NCBI GenBank assembly: GCA_039587215.1
Contig: JBDHIW010000047.1
Location: 1 to 13,035 of the forward strand
Direction: 5' to 3'
DNA from: CAMYLY01 sp039587215
GTDB lineage: Bacteria; Gemmatimonadota; Gemmatimonadetes; Gemmatimonadales; GWC2-71-9
DNA length: 13,035 nucleotides
Of this stretch, positions 1-9,376 are shown in pieces (within the stretch, counting starts at the first letter, position 1; each line of letters starts with the position of its first letter). The translations under genes were made by a program, and so were the position numbers. The notes beneath the pieces are model-generated. The model was not told where the DNA came from and ran no database searches. It saw only the letters and a list, made by a program, of their open reading frames with translations.

Positions 1-290
1 CCGAGTCCGAGCACCACGTCGGACTCCTCGTCCTTGGCCGTCACCATGATCACGGGGATGTCCCGCGTCACGGAATCGCTCTTGAGCACGCGGCACACCT
101 CGACACCGTCTCGACCCGGCAACATCACGTCGAGCAGGATCAAATGGGGCGCGTGCTCGCGCGCGAGGCGAATTCCGTCTTCACCATTCCGCGTGCCGAG
201 TACCTTGTAACCCTCGCGGGCCAACGCGTACTCCAGCACGTCCAGGATGTCGGCTTCATCCTCGACCACGAGAATCTTCGTCAGCGACAC
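1..290 (-). CDS. Response regulator, receiver domain (3' end outside window)
   Basis: Reading the minus strand from a GTG at 290 gives about 96 residues of a CheY-like receiver domain before the window ends. The start (KILVVEDEADIL) holds the acidic pair E10/D11, the phosphoacceptor Asp is D54 in LILLDVMLPG, and the conserved Thr is T84 in VIMVTAK. The visible end, DVVLGLG, is the approach to alpha5, so the conserved Lys is seen only as K86 of the VTAK motif; an output domain, if any, is cut off. The sequence style resembles OmpR/PhoB-type regulators, but without the C-terminal half this stays an inference. GTG 290 is chosen because homology begins right after it; the frame stays open upstream to 455, with another GTG at 341, but that extension (rich in Pro, Arg, Cys) does not look like a domain. 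No partner kinase is visible: the upstream gene is the rhomboid protease, 165 bp away. Confidence 0.85.
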   Translation of the reverse strand, partial: MSLTKILVVEDEADILDVLEYALAREGYKVLGTRNGEDGIRLAREHAPHLILLDVMLPGRDGVEVCRVLKSDSVTRDIPVIMVTAKDEESDVVLGL

Positions 291-455
291 TGGCTCACGC
301 TCGTCACGCAGTTCCCTCGAGCACGGTGGCGGTGCAGACACCGGTCGAGCGGCACGGCACTCCCCGCCCGACGGCGGAAATGTATTCGTCGCCGAGAGCA
401 GCGGAATGACGGATCGCGTCCGATCACGGACCGGAGCTTCATGCAGCCTGGAGTC

Positions 456-1229
456 CTATCGCCAGCTCCGATCCTCAAAGGTCCCAACGATGGCCCGCCG
501 CTGTCGTCGATGGGCCGCCAGGAGCTCCGGCTTGGCGAACAGCTTGATCAGCGCCACGCCCGCCACGAACCCGCCCAGGTGGGCCATGAACGCGACGCCT
601 CCACCCTGCGCCGCTCCGCCGAGCGACGGGAGCGTCCCGAGGACCTGCAGGAACGCCCAGTAGAGCAGCATCAGGTAGGCGGGCACGACCGCCGTCGTGA
701 CGAAGAACCCGAGGAAGATGAGCATGTGAACGCGCACGCGCGGGTACAGCACCAGGTAGGCCCCCATCACTCCGCTGATGGCCCCCGACGCACCGACCAT
801 CGGCACGCGTGCACCGGGCTCGATGGCCATCTGAGCCGCGGCGGCGAGCAGGCCGCAGAGGAGGTAGAACCCCACGAACCGCCCGTGCCCCATGGCGTCC
901 TCGATGTTGTTCCCGAAGACCCAGAGAAACCACATGTTTCCGATGAGGTGGAACCACCCCCCGTGCAGAAACATCGACGTGAGGAGCGTCGCCCAATTGC
1001 CCGACTCCAGACGGCATCCGAGCTGCGGCCCCACCGGCACGACGGCGCCCTCCGGGACCCGCCCGAACAGCTCGCCGGTGATGAGACCCCACTCGCACAC
1101 CGAACGGCCCAGCGCGGGCTGCGAACCGGCCCCCTGCACCACGATCCACACCAGGCTCGTCACCACGATCAGGCCGACGGTCACGACTGGCGTTAAGACA
1201 GTAGGATTCTCATCCTTGTATGGGAACAA
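456..1229 (-). CDS. Rhomboid family intramembrane serine protease
   Basis: A 257-residue polytopic membrane protein predicted to cleave transmembrane substrates inside the inner membrane. The catalytic Ser is S148 in the GASGAISG motif, the catalytic His is H217 in AHLGGFVAG, and the oxyanion region HGGWFHLIGN carries H94 and N98. Hydrophobic helices lie near residues 12-32, 95-106, 118-136, 146-162, 168-196 and 212-229, fitting the six-helix bacterial core. About 45 residues after the first helix (35-78) form an extracytoplasmic loop with two Cys (C45, C72). The start is a TTG at 1229-1227, supported by a GGGAG about 8 bases upstream and by the N-terminus FPYKDENPT, which resembles the start usual in this family. 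The C-terminus is basic (HRRQRR), so probably cytoplasmic. It is divergent from dnaK and separated from the response regulator by 165 bp. Substrate unknown. Confidence 0.93.
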   Translation of the reverse strand: MFPYKDENPTVLTPVVTVGLIVVTSLVWIVVQGAGSQPALGRSVCEWGLITGELFGRVPEGAVVPVGPQLGCRLESGNWATLLTSMFLHGGWFHLIGNMWFLWVFGNNIEDAMGHGRFVGFYLLCGLLAAAAQMAIEPGARVPMVGASGAISGVMGAYLVLYPRVRVHMLIFLGFFVTTAVVPAYLMLLYWAFLQVLGTLPSLGGAAQGGGVAFMAHLGGFVAGVALIKLFAKPELLAAHRRQRRAIVGTFEDRSWR

Positions 1230-1262
1230 CTGGCGATCTCCCGCGGGTTCTAAGCTCTTCCT

Positions 1263-1279
1263 TTACAACCTATTACAAC
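1263..1279. repeat. TTACAAC heptamer direct repeat in the rhomboid/dnaK divergent gap
   Basis: TTACAAC occurs at 1263-1269 and again at 1273-1279, start-to-start spacing 10 bp, one DNA turn, in an AT-richer patch of an otherwise GC-rich gap (1230-1394). Two same-face copies would suit a dimeric regulator or overlap a promoter for the rhomboid gene; this is inference. The same gap holds a small inverted repeat, CTGCC at 1301-1305 with GGCAG at 1311-1315, and a TATAAG at 1347-1352 that could be a -10 for dnaK but has no good -35. I found no CIRCE (TTAGCACTC-N9-GAGTGCTAA) or HAIR-type operator. Confidence 0.4.
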
Positions 1280-1383
1280 ACGCCAGCGGACGTTGGGTTT
1301 CTGCCGATTTGGCAGGTTTCGGTGGTACATGGCTTGCTCCGCGACCTATAAGGAAATTCACGCATCTACTTAGTCTGCGACCA

Positions 1384-1388
1384 AGGAG
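1384..1388 (+). promoter_or_regulatory. dnaK ribosome binding site that decides the start
   Basis: AGGAG lies 6 bases before the ATG at 1395 but only 3 before the in-frame GTG at 1392 (the codons read GTG ATG GCT). The spacing favours ATG, giving the family-typical N-terminus MAQKVIGIDLG instead of one with an extra Met. Confidence 0.75.
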
Positions 1389-1394
1389 AGGGTG

Positions 1395-3311
<1,917 letters not shown>

Positions 3312-3318
3312 TCCGCTT

Positions 3319-3354
3319 CCGGGCCGGGGCTGGCGAACACTGGCCCCGGTCCGG
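3319..3354 (+). terminator. Strong hairpin between dnaK and the htrA-like gene
   Basis: CCGGGCCGGGGC (3319-3330) pairs with GCCCCGGTCCGG (3343-3354): 12 bp with one G-T wobble around a 12-base loop, beginning 8 bp after the dnaK stop. It is followed by GTTACCATAG and not a T-run, so it is either a weak or Rho-assisted terminator or a 3'-end stabiliser allowing partial read-through into the protease gene 40 bp downstream. Confidence 0.5.
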
Positions 3355-3394
3355 GTTACCATAGCTGGAACTCAGTACCCGGAGTGAAGAACCA

Positions 3395-4963
3395 ATGTCA
3401 CGCACGCGTGAATGGATGAAGGTCACAACGTTCGGGGCCCTGACGCTGGTCCTGGGGGGCGCGTTCCTCTCGCTGGCGGACGGTCCGCGAGAGACGCTGG
3501 CGCAGGACGAACCCAGGACCGTGCTCAACAGCACCCCGGTGATGCATACGGCCGCGCCCGTGGCGCCTGCCCAGCAGGTCGTCGACCTGGGCAACGCCTT
3601 CGTCGAGGTCTCGGCCGCGGTCCGCCCGGCGGTCGTGTTCATTCGGGCCGAGTCGCGGCCCTCGGAGTCGAGCGAACCGGAAGCACAGTCGCCGTTCGAG
3701 CGGTTCTTCGGCCTGCCCGACGCGCCGCAGCGGCCGCGCAGCGGATCGGGAAGCGGATTCCTGATCTCGACCGACGGCTACATCATGACGAACAATCACG
3801 TCGTCGAGGGCTTCGACCGCCTCGACGTGACGCTCTCCGACAATCGTCAGTTCAAGGCGACGGTCGTGGGCGGCGATCCCAATACCGACGTGGCCGTCAT
3901 CAAGATCGACGCCGAGGACCTGACCCCGGTGTCGCTCGGCGACTCGGACGACCTCCGCGTCGGGGAGTGGGTGCTCGCCATCGGCAACCCGCTCGGTCTG
4001 CAGTTCACGGTGACCGCGGGGATCGTCAGCGCCCGCGGACGGCCGCTCAGCGGTCTCCTGGGCTCCGAGTGGGCCATCGCCGACTTCATTCAAACCGACG
4101 CGGCGATCAATCCGGGCAATTCCGGCGGCCCGCTGATCAACATCAACGGCCAGGTGGTCGGCATCAACTCGGCCATCGCGAGCCGGACCGGCACGTACGA
4201 GGGCTACGGGTTCGCGATCCCGATGAACCTCGCCCGGACGATCGGTGAGCAGCTGATCCGAGACGGCAGGGTCACGCGTGCGGCGCTTCGCGTCCAGATC
4301 CGCGCCGTCACGCCGGAGGACGCGGCATACGTCGGGATGGACGAGATCCGCGGTGTGGTGCTGGAGCGGTTCTCGAGCGACGACAGTCCGGCGCGCGAAG
4401 CCGGCATGGAGCCCGGTGACGTCATCGTCGCCGTCGACGGTGAGCAAGTCAACTACGTGGCGCAGTTGCAGCAGCTCGTCGGATTCCGTCGGCCGGGCGA
4501 ACGCGTACCGATCACGGTGATGCGGGCAGGTGGTGAGCGCCGCACGTTCGACGTGCGTCTCGCGGCGGCGGAGACGTCTCCCGAAGAGACCCGCGTTGCC
4601 AGCCGTGACGATGGTGCCGACGATGCGTCCGTCGCCGAGCAGAAGCTCGGCGTGGCCATCGAGCCCCTGACCGATCAGTGGGCGTCACGCCTCGGGGACG
4701 AGTATCAAGGCGTGATGGTCACGGACGTCGATCCGGACGGACCGAGCCGGGGTCGCCTGGCCGCGGCGGATCCGCGCGCCGGTGTCCTGACGTTGATCAC
4801 CCACGTGAACGACTCACCCGTCCGGTCTCCAACCGACCTCGACGCAATCGTCGGGGACGCCGGGGCCGGCAGTGTGGTCTCGCTCCAGGTGCTGCGCGCC
4901 GGGACCGATCAGCGCGGTCAGCTCATCACCCAGACGGGGATCGTTCGCGTTCGCGTGGACTGA
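3395..4963 (+). CDS. htrA: HtrA/Deg-family serine protease with two PDZ domains
   Basis: A 522-residue protease for misfolded envelope proteins. Residues about 10-28 are a hydrophobic export signal or membrane anchor after a basic start (MSRTREWMK). The trypsin-like domain spans about 66-290 with the triad H135 (TNNHVV), D165 (NTDVAV) and S243 (GNSGGPL). A short acidic/Ser-rich loop (86-99) precedes FERFFG, the position of the regulatory LA loop. PDZ1 lies at about 297-390 (GMEPGDVIVAVDGEQV); after an acidic linker (391-415), PDZ2 covers about 417-519 and contains ADPRAGVLTLITHVNDSPV (458-476). Two PDZ domains match DegP/DegQ; which of the two it resembles cannot be decided here. The ATG at 3395 has GGAG 10 bases upstream; an in-frame ATG at 3416 is less likely because it would remove the basic N-region. 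It lies downstream of dnaK and ends at a terminator at 5007. Confidence 0.96.
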   Translation: MSRTREWMKVTTFGALTLVLGGAFLSLADGPRETLAQDEPRTVLNSTPVMHTAAPVAPAQQVVDLGNAFVEVSAAVRPAVVFIRAESRPSESSEPEAQSPFERFFGLPDAPQRPRSGSGSGFLISTDGYIMTNNHVVEGFDRLDVTLSDNRQFKATVVGGDPNTDVAVIKIDAEDLTPVSLGDSDDLRVGEWVLAIGNPLGLQFTVTAGIVSARGRPLSGLLGSEWAIADFIQTDAAINPGNSGGPLININGQVVGINSAIASRTGTYEGYGFAIPMNLARTIGEQLIRDGRVTRAALRVQIRAVTPEDAAYVGMDEIRGVVLERFSSDDSPAREAGMEPGDVIVAVDGEQVNYVAQLQQLVGFRRPGERVPITVMRAGGERRTFDVRLAAAETSPEETRVASRDDGADDASVAEQKLGVAIEPLTDQWASRLGDEYQGVMVTDVDPDGPSRGRLAAADPRAGVLTLITHVNDSPVRSPTDLDAIVGDAGAGSVVSLQVLRAGTDQRGQLITQTGIVRVRVD

Positions 4964-5006
4964 GTGAATCGCGTGGTCGGCTGACGGCCGATCCTGATTG
5001 CACCGA

Positions 5007-5043
5007 CCGGAGCCGGTCCCTCGGGGCCGGCTTCGGGCGTTTT
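5007..5043 (+). terminator. Intrinsic terminator after the htrA-like gene
   Basis: The arms 5007-5019 and 5024-5036 form a 13-bp GC-rich stem with two G-T wobbles around a CTCG loop, followed by GCGTTTT. It starts 43 bp past the protease stop and lies in the convergent gap with ctaB. The T-run is on the plus strand only, so it should mainly stop transcription of the protease. Confidence 0.8.
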
Positions 5044-5050
5044 GGGACCG

Positions 5051-5929
5051 TCAGCCGAGCAGCTGCTCCAGAACGAGCAGCGCCAACACCGCCGGCAGGT
5101 AGACGATCGTCGCTCCGAACAGGCGCCAGGCGTGCTGTACCGTGCCGGAGCGTCCCGCCTGGATCGTGGCGACCACCACCCATCCCCCGAGTCCCAGCGT
5201 CCCTACGACGGACGCGAGTCCCGCGGACCCGACGGCGGCCGGGACGACACCGATCGGCAACAGCGCGACCCCATACGCGAGCGCCTGACGGAACGTGGCC
5301 GCCCGACCGGACGTGACGCTCAGCATCTTGAGACCGGCGCGGGCGTAGTCCTCCCGGAAAATCCATGCGAGCGCCAGGAAGTGCGGCAGCTGCCAGCAGA
5401 AAACCAGGCCGAAGAGCGCCCAGGCCGTCGCGTCGAGCGGCCGCCCCGTCGCCGCCCAGCCGCCGAGAATCGGCAGCGCGCCCGGAACGGCGCCCACCAG
5501 CGTCGCCAGCGAGGTGTGACGCTTGAGCGGCGTGTAGGCGAACACGTAGAGGCCCAGTGTGGCGGCGCCCAGCACCGTCGTGAGCGGCGTCGTGAAAACC
5601 GCGAACCACACGACGCCGGCGACGCCGGTCACGACACTGAAGCGCACGACCCCGCGGGGCGTCATCCGGCCGGCCGCGAGGGGGCGGTTCCGGGTGCGGT
5701 CCATCATCCGGTCGACGTCTCGCTCGGCGACCTGATTCAGCGCGTTGGATGCGGTCGCCACCGCCGCGGCCGCCAGCAGCGTGTGGAACAGGGTGAGGCC
5801 TGCCAGCGCCTCGGGAGACGCCAGGAAGAACCCGGCGGCGACCGTGATCAGCACCCACACGACGATCCCGGGCTTCGTGAGCTCGGCAATGTCGTCCCAT
5901 CGAGATGTGCTGACTGCCGGATTCGTCAA
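5051..5929 (-). CDS. ctaB: Heme O synthase (protoheme IX farnesyltransferase)
   Basis: A UbiA-superfamily prenyltransferase that attaches the farnesyl tail to protoheme IX, giving heme O, the precursor of the heme A used by the oxidase encoded nearby. With the TTG start it has 292 residues and about nine hydrophobic helices. The prenyl-diphosphate/Mg-binding motif is N65QVAERDVDRMMDRTRNRP (65-83); the second conserved segment is YTPLKRHTS (132-140), followed by a GALPILGGWAA stretch; EDYARAGLKML (193-203) is typical of CyoE/CtaB. The start chosen is TTG at 5929-5927 because GGGGAG (5940-5935) stands 5 bases before it; the in-frame GTG at 5950 would add 7 residues but has no clear ribosome site. 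The gene is divergent from the four-helix protein and separated by that gene from the cta operon. No heme A synthase (ctaA) lies in the window. Confidence 0.96.
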   Translation of the reverse strand: MTNPAVSTSRWDDIAELTKPGIVVWVLITVAAGFFLASPEALAGLTLFHTLLAAAAVATASNALNQVAERDVDRMMDRTRNRPLAAGRMTPRGVVRFSVVTGVAGVVWFAVFTTPLTTVLGAATLGLYVFAYTPLKRHTSLATLVGAVPGALPILGGWAATGRPLDATAWALFGLVFCWQLPHFLALAWIFREDYARAGLKMLSVTSGRAATFRQALAYGVALLPIGVVPAAVGSAGLASVVGTLGLGGWVVVATIQAGRSGTVQHAWRLFGATIVYLPAVLALLVLEQLLG

Positions 5930-5934
5930 ACGGT

Positions 5935-5940
5935 CTCCCC
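5935..5940 (-). promoter_or_regulatory. ctaB ribosome binding site supporting a TTG start
   Basis: Minus-strand GGGGAG at 5940-5935, then a 5-base spacer, then TTG at 5929. The site lies inside the reading frame if the upstream GTG (5950) were used, which argues for the shorter protein. Confidence 0.55.
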
Positions 5941-5996
5941 GTACGCCCACCCCAAGATAAGCCTCTGCCTGCCGATCGCCGCGACAGCAGGCTCGC

Positions 5997-6026
5997 TGGA
6001 CGCCGTCGCGGGCAACCCGCTAGAAT
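5997..6026 (+). promoter_or_regulatory. Candidate promoter for the four-helix membrane protein
   Basis: TAGAAT at 6021-6026 matches the -10 consensus at five of six bases; TGGACG at 5997-6002, 18 bp upstream, is a moderate -35 match (four of six). The distance to the ATG at 6092 leaves a leader of roughly 60 bases. Read by eye only. Confidence 0.35.
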
Positions 6027-6091
6027 CCTTCATCGCAGCGCGACGGGGTCGCACGACTCCGGACTGGCCACGAACAAGGGAGAGAAGCTCA

Positions 6092-6586
6092 ATGAAGCGT
6101 AGTGTCGCAAGAGAGGGATTCGTCACCGGCCTCATCGGGGCCGGCGCCGTCGCCGTGTGGTTTCTCATTGTCGATACGGTGCGCGGGGAGCCGTTCTTCA
6201 CCCCCGCGGCTCTGGGGGGCTTCCTCTTTTCAGGTATGCGGGACGTCGCGGCGATCGAAATCTCCTTCCCATCCGTGATCATGTACTCGATGGTGCACGT
6301 CCTCTCGTTCGTCGTGGTCGGCGTGATCGCGGCATGGCTCATCTGCCAGGTCGAGCGGTTCCCGTCGGTGGCATACCTCGTTGCCGTGCTGTTCGCGATC
6401 TTCACGTTCGGGCTCATGGTGGTTCTCGGGACGTTGTTCCAGCCGCTCCTCGGGGCACTGACGTGGTGGAACATCGCCATCGGCAACGGGTTCGCGGCCG
6501 TCGGGATGACGTGGTACCTGCTGCGGAGCCACCCCAAGCTGCGTGCCGCGCTGCTCGCTCAGCCGGACGAGGCCGCCGACGCCTAG
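6092..6586 (+). CDS. Four-helix integral membrane protein, function unknown
   Basis: A 164-residue hydrophobic protein I cannot assign to a named family with confidence. Predicted membrane helices lie near residues 10-30, 62-84, 92-114 and 122-143. Between the first two is a roughly 30-residue loop, partly non-polar (EPFFTPAALGGFLFSGMRD at 33-51), and the C-terminus from 145 is polar (LRSHPKLRAALLAQPDEAADA overall). No heme-binding CXXCH or conserved Cys is seen; the notable polar groups inside helices are H69 (MVHVLSF) and the T124-W125-W126-N127 patch. ATG at 6092 is preceded by AGGGAGAG about 8 bases upstream. The gene sits between ctaB (divergent) and ctaF (convergent), so a role linked to oxidase assembly or heme/copper handling is suggested by location only. 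It appears monocistronic: own candidate promoter, own terminator. Confidence 0.88.
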   Translation: MKRSVAREGFVTGLIGAGAVAVWFLIVDTVRGEPFFTPAALGGFLFSGMRDVAAIEISFPSVIMYSMVHVLSFVVVGVIAAWLICQVERFPSVAYLVAVLFAIFTFGLMVVLGTLFQPLLGALTWWNIAIGNGFAAVGMTWYLLRSHPKLRAALLAQPDEAADA

Positions 6587-6607
6587 TACCGTCGCCGCCG
6601 AATACAG

Positions 6608-6642
6608 AGCGCCCCGCCGGGCTGGACCCGGCGGGGCGCTTT
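6608..6642. terminator. Perfect 14-bp terminator hairpin in a convergent gap
   Basis: AGCGCCCCGCCGGG (6608-6621) and CCCGGCGGGGCGCT (6627-6640) pair perfectly around the loop CTGGA. A short T-run (TTT, 6640-6642) follows on the plus strand; on the minus strand the stem is followed by CTGTATT. Placed between the four-helix gene stop (6586) and the ctaF stop (6666), it can serve both genes. Confidence 0.85.
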
Positions 6643-6665
6643 CCGTGCCTCTCTGATCCGCGGGC

Positions 6666-6971
6666 TCAGGCCCCGCCGAAGACTCCGAACAGCGCGAGCA
6701 GCGCCACGGCCACCCCCATGGCGATGACGAGCGGGACCACGAAGATGGCCGAGAAAATTCGGTGATCCTGCTTGAGGTGCATGTAGAACATTACGACCAG
6801 CGCAAACTTGGCGGCCGACAGCACGATCAGCGTGGGGGCCAGCACCGGCTTCATGCTCGGGACGTAAAAGACGCCCACCTCGACCAGCGTGATCACGGTG
6901 AGGATCGCCGCAATGACCAGATAGGTCCCGGTGGTCGGATGTCCGTGTTCTGCGTTCTCGTGTTCGCTCAT
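6666..6971 (-). CDS. ctaF: Cytochrome c oxidase subunit IV (small caa3-type subunit)
   Basis: A 101-residue protein with three membrane helices (about 15-37, 43-65 and 72-96), the size and topology of prokaryotic subunit IV (CtaF/CoxD type). The segment SAAKFALVVMFYMHLKQD (52-69), with a Lys inside helix 2 and the FYMHL turn, is characteristic of the family. The N-terminus is short, polar and His-rich (SEHENAEHGH). The ATG at 6971 follows the ctaE stop by 9 bp, with a weak GAG-containing site. It is the last gene of ctaC-ctaD-ctaE-ctaF and ends just before the shared terminator. The subunit carries no redox centre; in relatives it supports assembly or stability. Confidence 0.92.
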   Translation of the reverse strand: MSEHENAEHGHPTTGTYLVIAAILTVITLVEVGVFYVPSMKPVLAPTLIVLSAAKFALVVMFYMHLKQDHRIFSAIFVVPLVIAMGVAVALLALFGVFGGA

Positions 6972-6980
6972 GGTCTCAGC

Positions 6981-7562
6981 CTACTGGATGAGGTAAACGA
7001 CCGTGAAGATCACGATCCACACCACGTCGACGAAGTGCCAATACAGGCCTGCAAGCTCCACCTGCAGCGCCTTGTCGGGCCCGAGTTTGCCCTGGAACGA
7101 GCGCAGCAGCAGGGTGAGCAGCCAGATCACGCCCACGAGCACGTGGCCGCCGTGGAAGCCGGTGAGCGTGAAGAACGTCGACCCGAAGAGGTTCGTCTGC
7201 AGTTTCAGTCCGTGGTGTACGAACTCGCTGAACTCGTAGACCTGAAAGCCCAGGAAGATCAGTCCGAGTCCCGCCGTGGTCGCGAGCCAGACGCGGGCCC
7301 AGACCTTGTCACCGCGCGCGACGGCGGCCAACGCCAGCACCATCGCCAGACTCGACATCAGCAGATCGAACGTGCTGATCGTCGTGAGTGGGATATCGAG
7401 AATCTCGCCGGTCGTCGGGCCGGACACGCTGCGGCCCTCGTAGACCAGATAGGTACTGATCAGCGAGCCGAACAGCAGACACTCCGACCCGATGAACGCC
7501 CAGAAGGCAAGCTTCCGATTGTCGAGGCCGGTGCTCGTGTGGTGTGCCGCAGCGTCGCTCAT
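6981..7562 (-). CDS. ctaE: Cytochrome c oxidase subunit III (five-helix form)
   Basis: A 193-residue subunit III of the heme-copper oxidase. Conserved signatures are SECLLFG (26-32), the stretch FGSTFFTLTGFHGGHVLVG (126-144) and AGLYWHFVDVVW (171-182). Five membrane helices are visible (about 18-40, 63-83, 92-113, 128-153 and 171-192), two fewer than mitochondrial-type subunit III; the missing pair appears as the C-terminal extension of subunit I, the arrangement known from Bacillus-type caa3 enzymes. The ATG at 7562 (MSDAAAHH) is chosen over an upstream in-frame start at 7625 because it sits 1 base after the ctaD stop with GAGG 6 bases upstream, whereas the longer form would overlap ctaD and adds a non-conserved Arg/Ser-rich stretch. 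Such spacing implies translational coupling to ctaD. Confidence 0.95.
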   Translation of the reverse strand: MSDAAAHHTSTGLDNRKLAFWAFIGSECLLFGSLISTYLVYEGRSVSGPTTGEILDIPLTTISTFDLLMSSLAMVLALAAVARGDKVWARVWLATTAGLGLIFLGFQVYEFSEFVHHGLKLQTNLFGSTFFTLTGFHGGHVLVGVIWLLTLLLRSFQGKLGPDKALQVELAGLYWHFVDVVWIVIFTVVYLIQ

Positions 7563-7563
7563 A

Positions 7564-9360
7564 TCAGACCTCGAAGGGCTCGAACGCCCACGCATAAATG
7601 CCCACGACCAGCACGGCAGCCCCACCCAGGGTGATGAAGAGGCCCTTCAGAAGCGCCCCCGTCGCGAGGATCACGATCCCCAGCGCGGCGACCAGCGGCC
7701 AGTAGGACCCGTCGGGCACGTGAATCGGCTCGGGCGGCGTCTCCGGCATGGGCTCCATGCCCGACCAGAGCGGCACGCGGCTGTTCACCTCGGGCAGCAC
7801 CGCGAAGTTGTAGACCGGCGGCGGCGACGACATCGACCACTCGAGTGTGGGAGCACCCCACGGGTTCGCGCCCGCCGGCGTGGCCGTCCGCCGGGAGTAC
7901 CAGACATTCACGAGGAAGACCAGCGCGCTCAACCCGACGATGAACGCGCCGATCGTCGAGACCATGTTCATCTGATCGACCCCCAGCGCCGTGTCGTACG
8001 TGTAGATCCGGCGGGGCATGCCCAAGAGGCCGATCGCATGCATCGGGAAGAACGCGATGTTCATGCCGACGAGCGAGATCCAGAAGTGTGCTTTGCCGAG
8101 ACCTTCGTTGAGCTTCCAGCCCGTGACCTTCGGCCACCAATAGTAGATGCCGGCGAAGATGCCCTGAATCGCGCCACCGTACAGCACGTAGTGGATGTGC
8201 GCGATCACGAAGTACGTGTCGGTCTGCTGCAGGTCCGCCGCCGCCGACGAATGCATCACGCCGGACAAGCCACCGAGAATGAACATCGCGATGAAGCCCA
8301 CGGCGAACAGCATGGGGGTCTCGAGGCGCACCCGGCCGCCCCACATCGTGGCGATCCAGTTGAAGATCTTCACGCCCGTGGGAATGGCGATGAGCATGGT
8401 GGTCGACGAGAACACCGCGTCGGCGATCGGCCCCATCCCCACCGAGAACATGTGGTGCGCCCACACGCCCCACCCGAGGATCGCGATGAGGAGCCCCGAG
8501 TACACGACGACCGCATAGCCGAAAAGCGGCTTCCTCGAAAACGTGGGGATGATGTCGGACACCATACCCATGGGCGGCAGGATCAGGATGTAGACCTCGG
8601 GATGTCCGAACAGCCAGAACAGGTGCTGCCACAGCAGCACGTTCCCGCCGGCGGCGACGTTGAAGAACGTCGTCCCGAACGTCCGGTCGAACATCAAGAA
8701 CACCAGCGCGACCGTGATCACTGGGAACGCCGTCACGATCAAGAACTGCGTGATCAGCGCCATCCACGAGAACACCGGCAGGCGCATCATCGTCATCCCG
8801 GGCGCCCGCATGTTCACCAGGGTGATCAGGAAGTTCACGCCGGCGGCGATGGACGCGATGCCCAGGATCTGGAGGCCGAGGACCCAGAAGTCGATGTTCA
8901 GTCCGGGAGAGTACTGCAACGACGTGAGGTTGGCGTACCCGAACCATCCGCCGTTGGGCGCCGCCCCGATGAAGAAGCTGGCGTTCATGAAGAGTCCACC
9001 CAACAGGAAGACCCAGTAGCTGAACGCGTTCAACCGCGGGAACGCCACGTCGCGGGCGCCGATCTGGAGCGGGATGATGAAGTTGAAGAACGCCGCCGAC
9101 AGCGGCATGATGGCGAGGAACACCATCGTCGTCCCGTGCATCGTGAACAGCTGGTTGTACGTCTCCGCGCTGACCAGCGTGTTGTCCGGCGAACCGAGCT
9201 GCGCCCGGATGATGAGCGCCTCGAGCCCGCCGACCAGGAAGAAGAAGAACGCGGTGACCCCGTAGAGGATCCCGATCCGCTTGTGGTCCGTCGTGGTGAT
9301 CCAACTCCAGACACCGGACGGCGCCTGTGGAACCTCCACGGCAGCAGCAGCTGTAGCCAT
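7564..9360 (-). CDS. ctaD: Cytochrome c oxidase subunit I, A1-type, with C-terminal extension
   Basis: A 598-residue catalytic subunit that reduces O2 to water and pumps protons. The low-spin heme a ligands are H75 (FTMHGTTM) and H390; H388 binds heme a3 (FVIAHIHYVLYGG). CuB ligands are H253 in GHPEVY and H302/H303 in WAHHMFS; Y257 is the tyrosine expected to be cross-linked to H253. E255 of HPEVY and D104 of GARDVAFPR mark a D-channel of the A1 type, and K331 in PTGVKIFNW marks the K-channel. After the usual twelve helices comes a periplasmic or cytosolic stretch (about 500-550, with a Pro/Glu-rich part) and two further helices (about 552-572 and 576-593), which correspond to the first two helices of classical subunit III. 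ATG 9360 has GAGAG 5 bases upstream; ctaC ends 16 bp before it. Confidence 0.99.
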   Translation of the reverse strand: MATAAAAVEVPQAPSGVWSWITTTDHKRIGILYGVTAFFFFLVGGLEALIIRAQLGSPDNTLVSAETYNQLFTMHGTTMVFLAIMPLSAAFFNFIIPLQIGARDVAFPRLNAFSYWVFLLGGLFMNASFFIGAAPNGGWFGYANLTSLQYSPGLNIDFWVLGLQILGIASIAAGVNFLITLVNMRAPGMTMMRLPVFSWMALITQFLIVTAFPVITVALVFLMFDRTFGTTFFNVAAGGNVLLWQHLFWLFGHPEVYILILPPMGMVSDIIPTFSRKPLFGYAVVVYSGLLIAILGWGVWAHHMFSVGMGPIADAVFSSTTMLIAIPTGVKIFNWIATMWGGRVRLETPMLFAVGFIAMFILGGLSGVMHSSAAADLQQTDTYFVIAHIHYVLYGGAIQGIFAGIYYWWPKVTGWKLNEGLGKAHFWISLVGMNIAFFPMHAIGLLGMPRRIYTYDTALGVDQMNMVSTIGAFIVGLSALVFLVNVWYSRRTATPAGANPWGAPTLEWSMSSPPPVYNFAVLPEVNSRVPLWSGMEPMPETPPEPIHVPDGSYWPLVAALGIVILATGALLKGLFITLGGAAVLVVGIYAWAFEPFEV

Positions 9361-9376
9361 AGTCGCTCTCGAACTC

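Noticed and set aside
418..431. Small inverted repeat GTCCG-ATCA-CGGAC between the response regulator and rhomboid genes
   Set aside because: A 5-bp stem without a T-run is too common in GC-rich DNA to call a terminator or operator.
1301..1315. CTGCC-N5-GGCAG as a heat-shock operator for dnaK
   Set aside because: The arms are only 5 bp and do not match CIRCE, HAIR or any operator I can name.
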